Shown here in pieces: positions 29,801-31,388 of a DNA stretch of 31,388 nt (within the stretch, counting starts at the first letter, position 1; each line of letters begins with the position of its first letter). The notes beneath the pieces were generated by a model. It had not been told where the DNA came from. It searched no databases and saw only the letters and a list, made by a program, of their open reading frames with translations. Position numbers and translations under genes: made by a program. This DNA is from JAQBQZ01 sp964554765. GTDB lineage: Bacteria; Patescibacteriota; Minisyncoccia; Phycocordibacterales; CAIRYW01. Where the stretch lies: positions 1-31,388 of the forward strand of contig CAZKPS010000007.1 of the NCBI GenBank assembly GCA_964554765.1, written 5' to 3'.

Positions 29801-30141
29801 TAAAACAAAGAACCTTTAATTTGAGTTTAGAAGTAATTGACTTAATGAATTTGTTACCACAAAAACGTGCCGGTTGGGTGATTGGAGATCAATTACTTAG
29901 GTCCTCAACCTCGATCGGCGCGAATATTGTGGAGGCAAAAGCATCCTCATCTCGTTTGGAATTTAAAAAATTTTATGAGATAGCTCTTAAAAGCGCGAAC
30001 GAAAGTATTTATTGGCTAAGATTATTAAAAGAATCAAAAATGGTTGCGGAAGCTAAAATTGAGAAACTAATTTCTGAAACAGACGAAATATCACGAATGA
30101 TCGCATCGAGTGTAATGAGTCTAAAGAAAATTAAGTTTTAG
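29767..30141 (+). CDS. Four-helix bundle protein (23S rRNA intervening-sequence / Avd-like)
   Basis: 124 residues. After about ten residues encoded by the repeat arm (MQNLNSKFKT) comes the S23/IVP signature. It reads FNLSLEVIDLMNLLP, then VIGDQLLRSSTSIGANIVEAK, then FKKFYEIALKSANESIYWLRLL, and a fourth helix. The family is found in insertions of 23S rRNA and, as Avd, as the partner of reverse transcriptase in diversity-generating retroelements; no reverse transcriptase is seen here. The molecular role is unsettled, possibly nucleic-acid binding as a pentamer. It splits dnaK from dnaJ, which normally lie together, and is bracketed by inverted repeat arms, so it looks inserted. Confidence 0.9.
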   Translation: MQNLNSKFKTDLKQRTFNLSLEVIDLMNLLPQKRAGWVIGDQLLRSSTSIGANIVEAKASSSRLEFKKFYEIALKSANESIYWLRLLKESKMVAEAKIEKLISETDEISRMIASSVMSLKKIKF

Positions 30142-30187
30142 CTTTTTACTTTAAATTCTGACTTTTGATTTATAACTTTTGACTTAT
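30139..30187 (+). repeat. Right TCAAAAGTC-type arm bracketing the four-helix gene
   Basis: Contains TTCTGACTTTTGAT (30156-30169), the reverse complement of a 14-mer inside leuS, and CTTTTGACTTATT abutting the dnaJ ATG. It pairs imperfectly with 29743-29800. Confidence 0.6.
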
Positions 30188-30188
30188 T

Positions 30189-31250
30189 ATGAGTAAAAAC
30201 TACTACGAAATTCTTGGAGTCGACAAAAACGCCTCTCAAGATGAAATAAAAAAAGCTTTCCGAAAGGTGGCCCACAAATACCATCCTGATAAAGGGACAG
30301 GTAACGAAGCAAAATTCAAAGAGGCGAGTGAAGCCTATAGTGTTTTGTCTGATGAAAAGAAACGTCAGCAATACGATACTTACGGAAGTGCCGGACCTGG
30401 TATGGGGGGCGGAGCAGGAGGATTCAACCCTGGAGATTTTGACTTCAGTGGATTTGGAGGTGCCGAAGGATTCGATTTTGGTGATATCTTTGGAGATATT
30501 TTTGGTGGTGGCCGTCGACAACAACAAAAAAGAGGACGAGATATTTCAATTGATATTGAGCTCGATTTTAAAGATTCAATCTTTGGTACGACAAGAAAAG
30601 TATTGGTCTCAAAGGCCTCTACCTGCTCAAGTTGTAAAGGCACTGGTGCAGAAAAGGGTACAGATACTATTACTTGTACGAAATGTGGAGGCAAGGGACA
30701 TATCAAAGAAGCTCGAAATACATTCTTTGGTCAGTTTATGACGGACACTGTTTGCAGTGAATGTAAAGGTGAGGGATGGATTCCAAAAACAAAATGTAAA
30801 GAGTGTAAGGGAGCAGGTGTTCGACACGAGCAAGAGGAAATCCATATCGAAGTCCCAGCAGGAATTGAGAATGGTGAGATGATTAGATTCCCAGGCAAAG
30901 GTGAAGCTGTAAGTGGTGGAGTGACAGGAGATCTCTATGTCAAAGTCCGGGTCAAGAAACACAATCTCTTCCGAAAAGAAGGTTCAAATCTTTATGCAGA
31001 TATAGATATCAAACTAACTGACGCACTCCTTGGTAGTGAATACAGCCTTGAGACACTCGAAGGTAAACTCATTGTCAAAATCCCAGAAGGAATACAATCA
31101 GGTGAAGTTCTCCGAATCAAAGGCAAAGGAGTACCATATTCAAAGGGTGCACGAGGAGATATTTATCTCACAATCAAAATAGATATTCCAAAACGACTTT
31201 CTCGTGAGGCAAGAAAACTCGCAGAAGATCTCAAAAAAGCAGGCTACTAA
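30189..31250 (+). CDS. dnaJ: Chaperone DnaJ (Hsp40, type I)
   Basis: 353 residues. The J-domain (1-65) has the HPD motif in HKYHPDKG. A Gly/Phe-rich linker follows (about 70-115). Four CxxCxGxG zinc repeats are present (CSSCKGTG, CTKCGGKG, CSECKGEG, CKECKGAG), and two C-terminal substrate domains end with EARKLAEDLKKAGY. It stimulates DnaK's ATPase. The ATG directly follows the right repeat arm, without any visible ribosome-binding site. The stop codon is in the loop of a perfect terminator. Confidence 0.98.
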   Translation: MSKNYYEILGVDKNASQDEIKKAFRKVAHKYHPDKGTGNEAKFKEASEAYSVLSDEKKRQQYDTYGSAGPGMGGGAGGFNPGDFDFSGFGGAEGFDFGDIFGDIFGGGRRQQQKRGRDISIDIELDFKDSIFGTTRKVLVSKASTCSSCKGTGAEKGTDTITCTKCGGKGHIKEARNTFFGQFMTDTVCSECKGEGWIPKTKCKECKGAGVRHEQEEIHIEVPAGIENGEMIRFPGKGEAVSGGVTGDLYVKVRVKKHNLFRKEGSNLYADIDIKLTDALLGSEYSLETLEGKLIVKIPEGIQSGEVLRIKGKGVPYSKGARGDIYLTIKIDIPKRLSREARKLAEDLKKAGY

Positions 31251-31263
31251 GCCTGCTTTTTAA
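31234..31263 (+). terminator. Intrinsic terminator of dnaJ
   Basis: AAAAAGCAGGCT (31234-31245) and AGCCTGCTTTTT (31250-31261) are perfect complements; loop ACTA. The last codons and the TAA stop of dnaJ form part of the stem and loop. Confidence 0.93.
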
Positions 31264-31309
31264 ATATGGAAATTATAGCGATATTATTTAAAAATGATAT
31301 TATACTGAT

Positions 31310-31388
31310 ATGCATTGGTTTAGTGTAGCCCTCGGGGCACCGCTCGTATGGAGTCTTGTCAATCACTGTGTCAAGATTATTCTTCAGC
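31310..31388 (+). CDS. EamA-type transporter, 3' part beyond window
   Basis: The frame is open from ATG 31310 to the edge. It encodes MHWFSVALGAPLVWSLVNHC and a further hydrophobic stretch. This N-terminus resembles EamA/DMT-superfamily transporters of Patescibacteria (x-x-APxxWxxxNHxDK). Only 26 residues are visible. A TATACT at 31301-31306 is too close to the ATG to serve it in the usual way, so the true promoter or start may differ. Confidence 0.5.
   Translation, partial: MHWFSVALGAPLVWSLVNHCVKIILQ

Noticed and set aside
29767..30141. Diversity-generating retroelement (Avd homologue)
   Set aside because: No reverse transcriptase, template repeat or variable repeat was seen nearby; it is kept as a four-helix protein only.
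1..31388. tRNA, rRNA, tmRNA or riboswitch genes
   Set aside because: No cloverleaf-like T-arm or conserved RNA signature was found by eye in the spacers; all spacers over 300 bases are explained by the micro-ORFs at 14184-14637.

Overview
The window looks like a piece of a small, AT-rich bacterial chromosome from the Candidate Phyla Radiation (Patescibacteria), most likely a Parcubacteria-type lineage. The evidence is compact housekeeping genes, a DUF5671-like membrane protein, a baseplate-J-like surface protein next to a PilM/FtsA-like protein, four-helix-bundle (S23/Avd-like) genes, short AlaRS and L13, very weak Shine-Dalgarno signals, and a strong preference for the arginine codon CGA in core genes. 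The genetic code looks standard: conserved proteins are full length with UGA as stop, although only one of about 40 genes ends in TGA. No rRNA, tRNA or CRISPR array was seen. The placement is inference from gene content, not from a phylogeny.

Layout. 1-3210: the end of ribH converges on a minus-strand group, ahcY - adenosine kinase (SAH recycling) - PaaX/Cas2-like regulator. 3300-5300: small orphan genes, and a first mltG expressed from a mirrored divergent promoter. 5426-10688: ychF, two membrane proteins, and leuS with a complete Nudix domain inside its editing region. 10756-14158: a sigma-region-4/HARE-HTH regulator, a large membrane protein and a second mltG. 14159-14640: three very short minus-strand membrane-protein ORFs, each ending inside its own terminator hairpin. 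14698-19460: mnmA, a nucleotidyltransferase-like gene coupled to a one-domain MGMT protein, an orphan, and alaS without a C-Ala domain. 19596-22131: PilM-like and baseplate-J-like genes. 22144-26212: infA-rpmJ-rpsM-rpsK-rpsD-rpoA-rplQ-rplM-rpsI. 26390-31250: grpE, two orphans, dnaK, a four-helix-bundle gene and dnaJ, then the start of an EamA-type transporter.

The most unusual pattern is a family of AT-rich inverted repeats built from TCAAAAGTC-like words. Three copies surround a terminator hairpin (about 11.8, 19.5 and 26.3 kb). A fourth pair of arms brackets the four-helix-bundle gene between dnaK and dnaJ. Single arms are read in frame inside leuS and mnmA, where they add similar Lys/Gln/Asn-rich peptides. 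A second family (TTACTTG words) lies upstream of dnaK and between ahcY and the adenosine kinase gene. Many start codons sit 6-9 bases after a clear -10 box, which predicts leaderless mRNAs.
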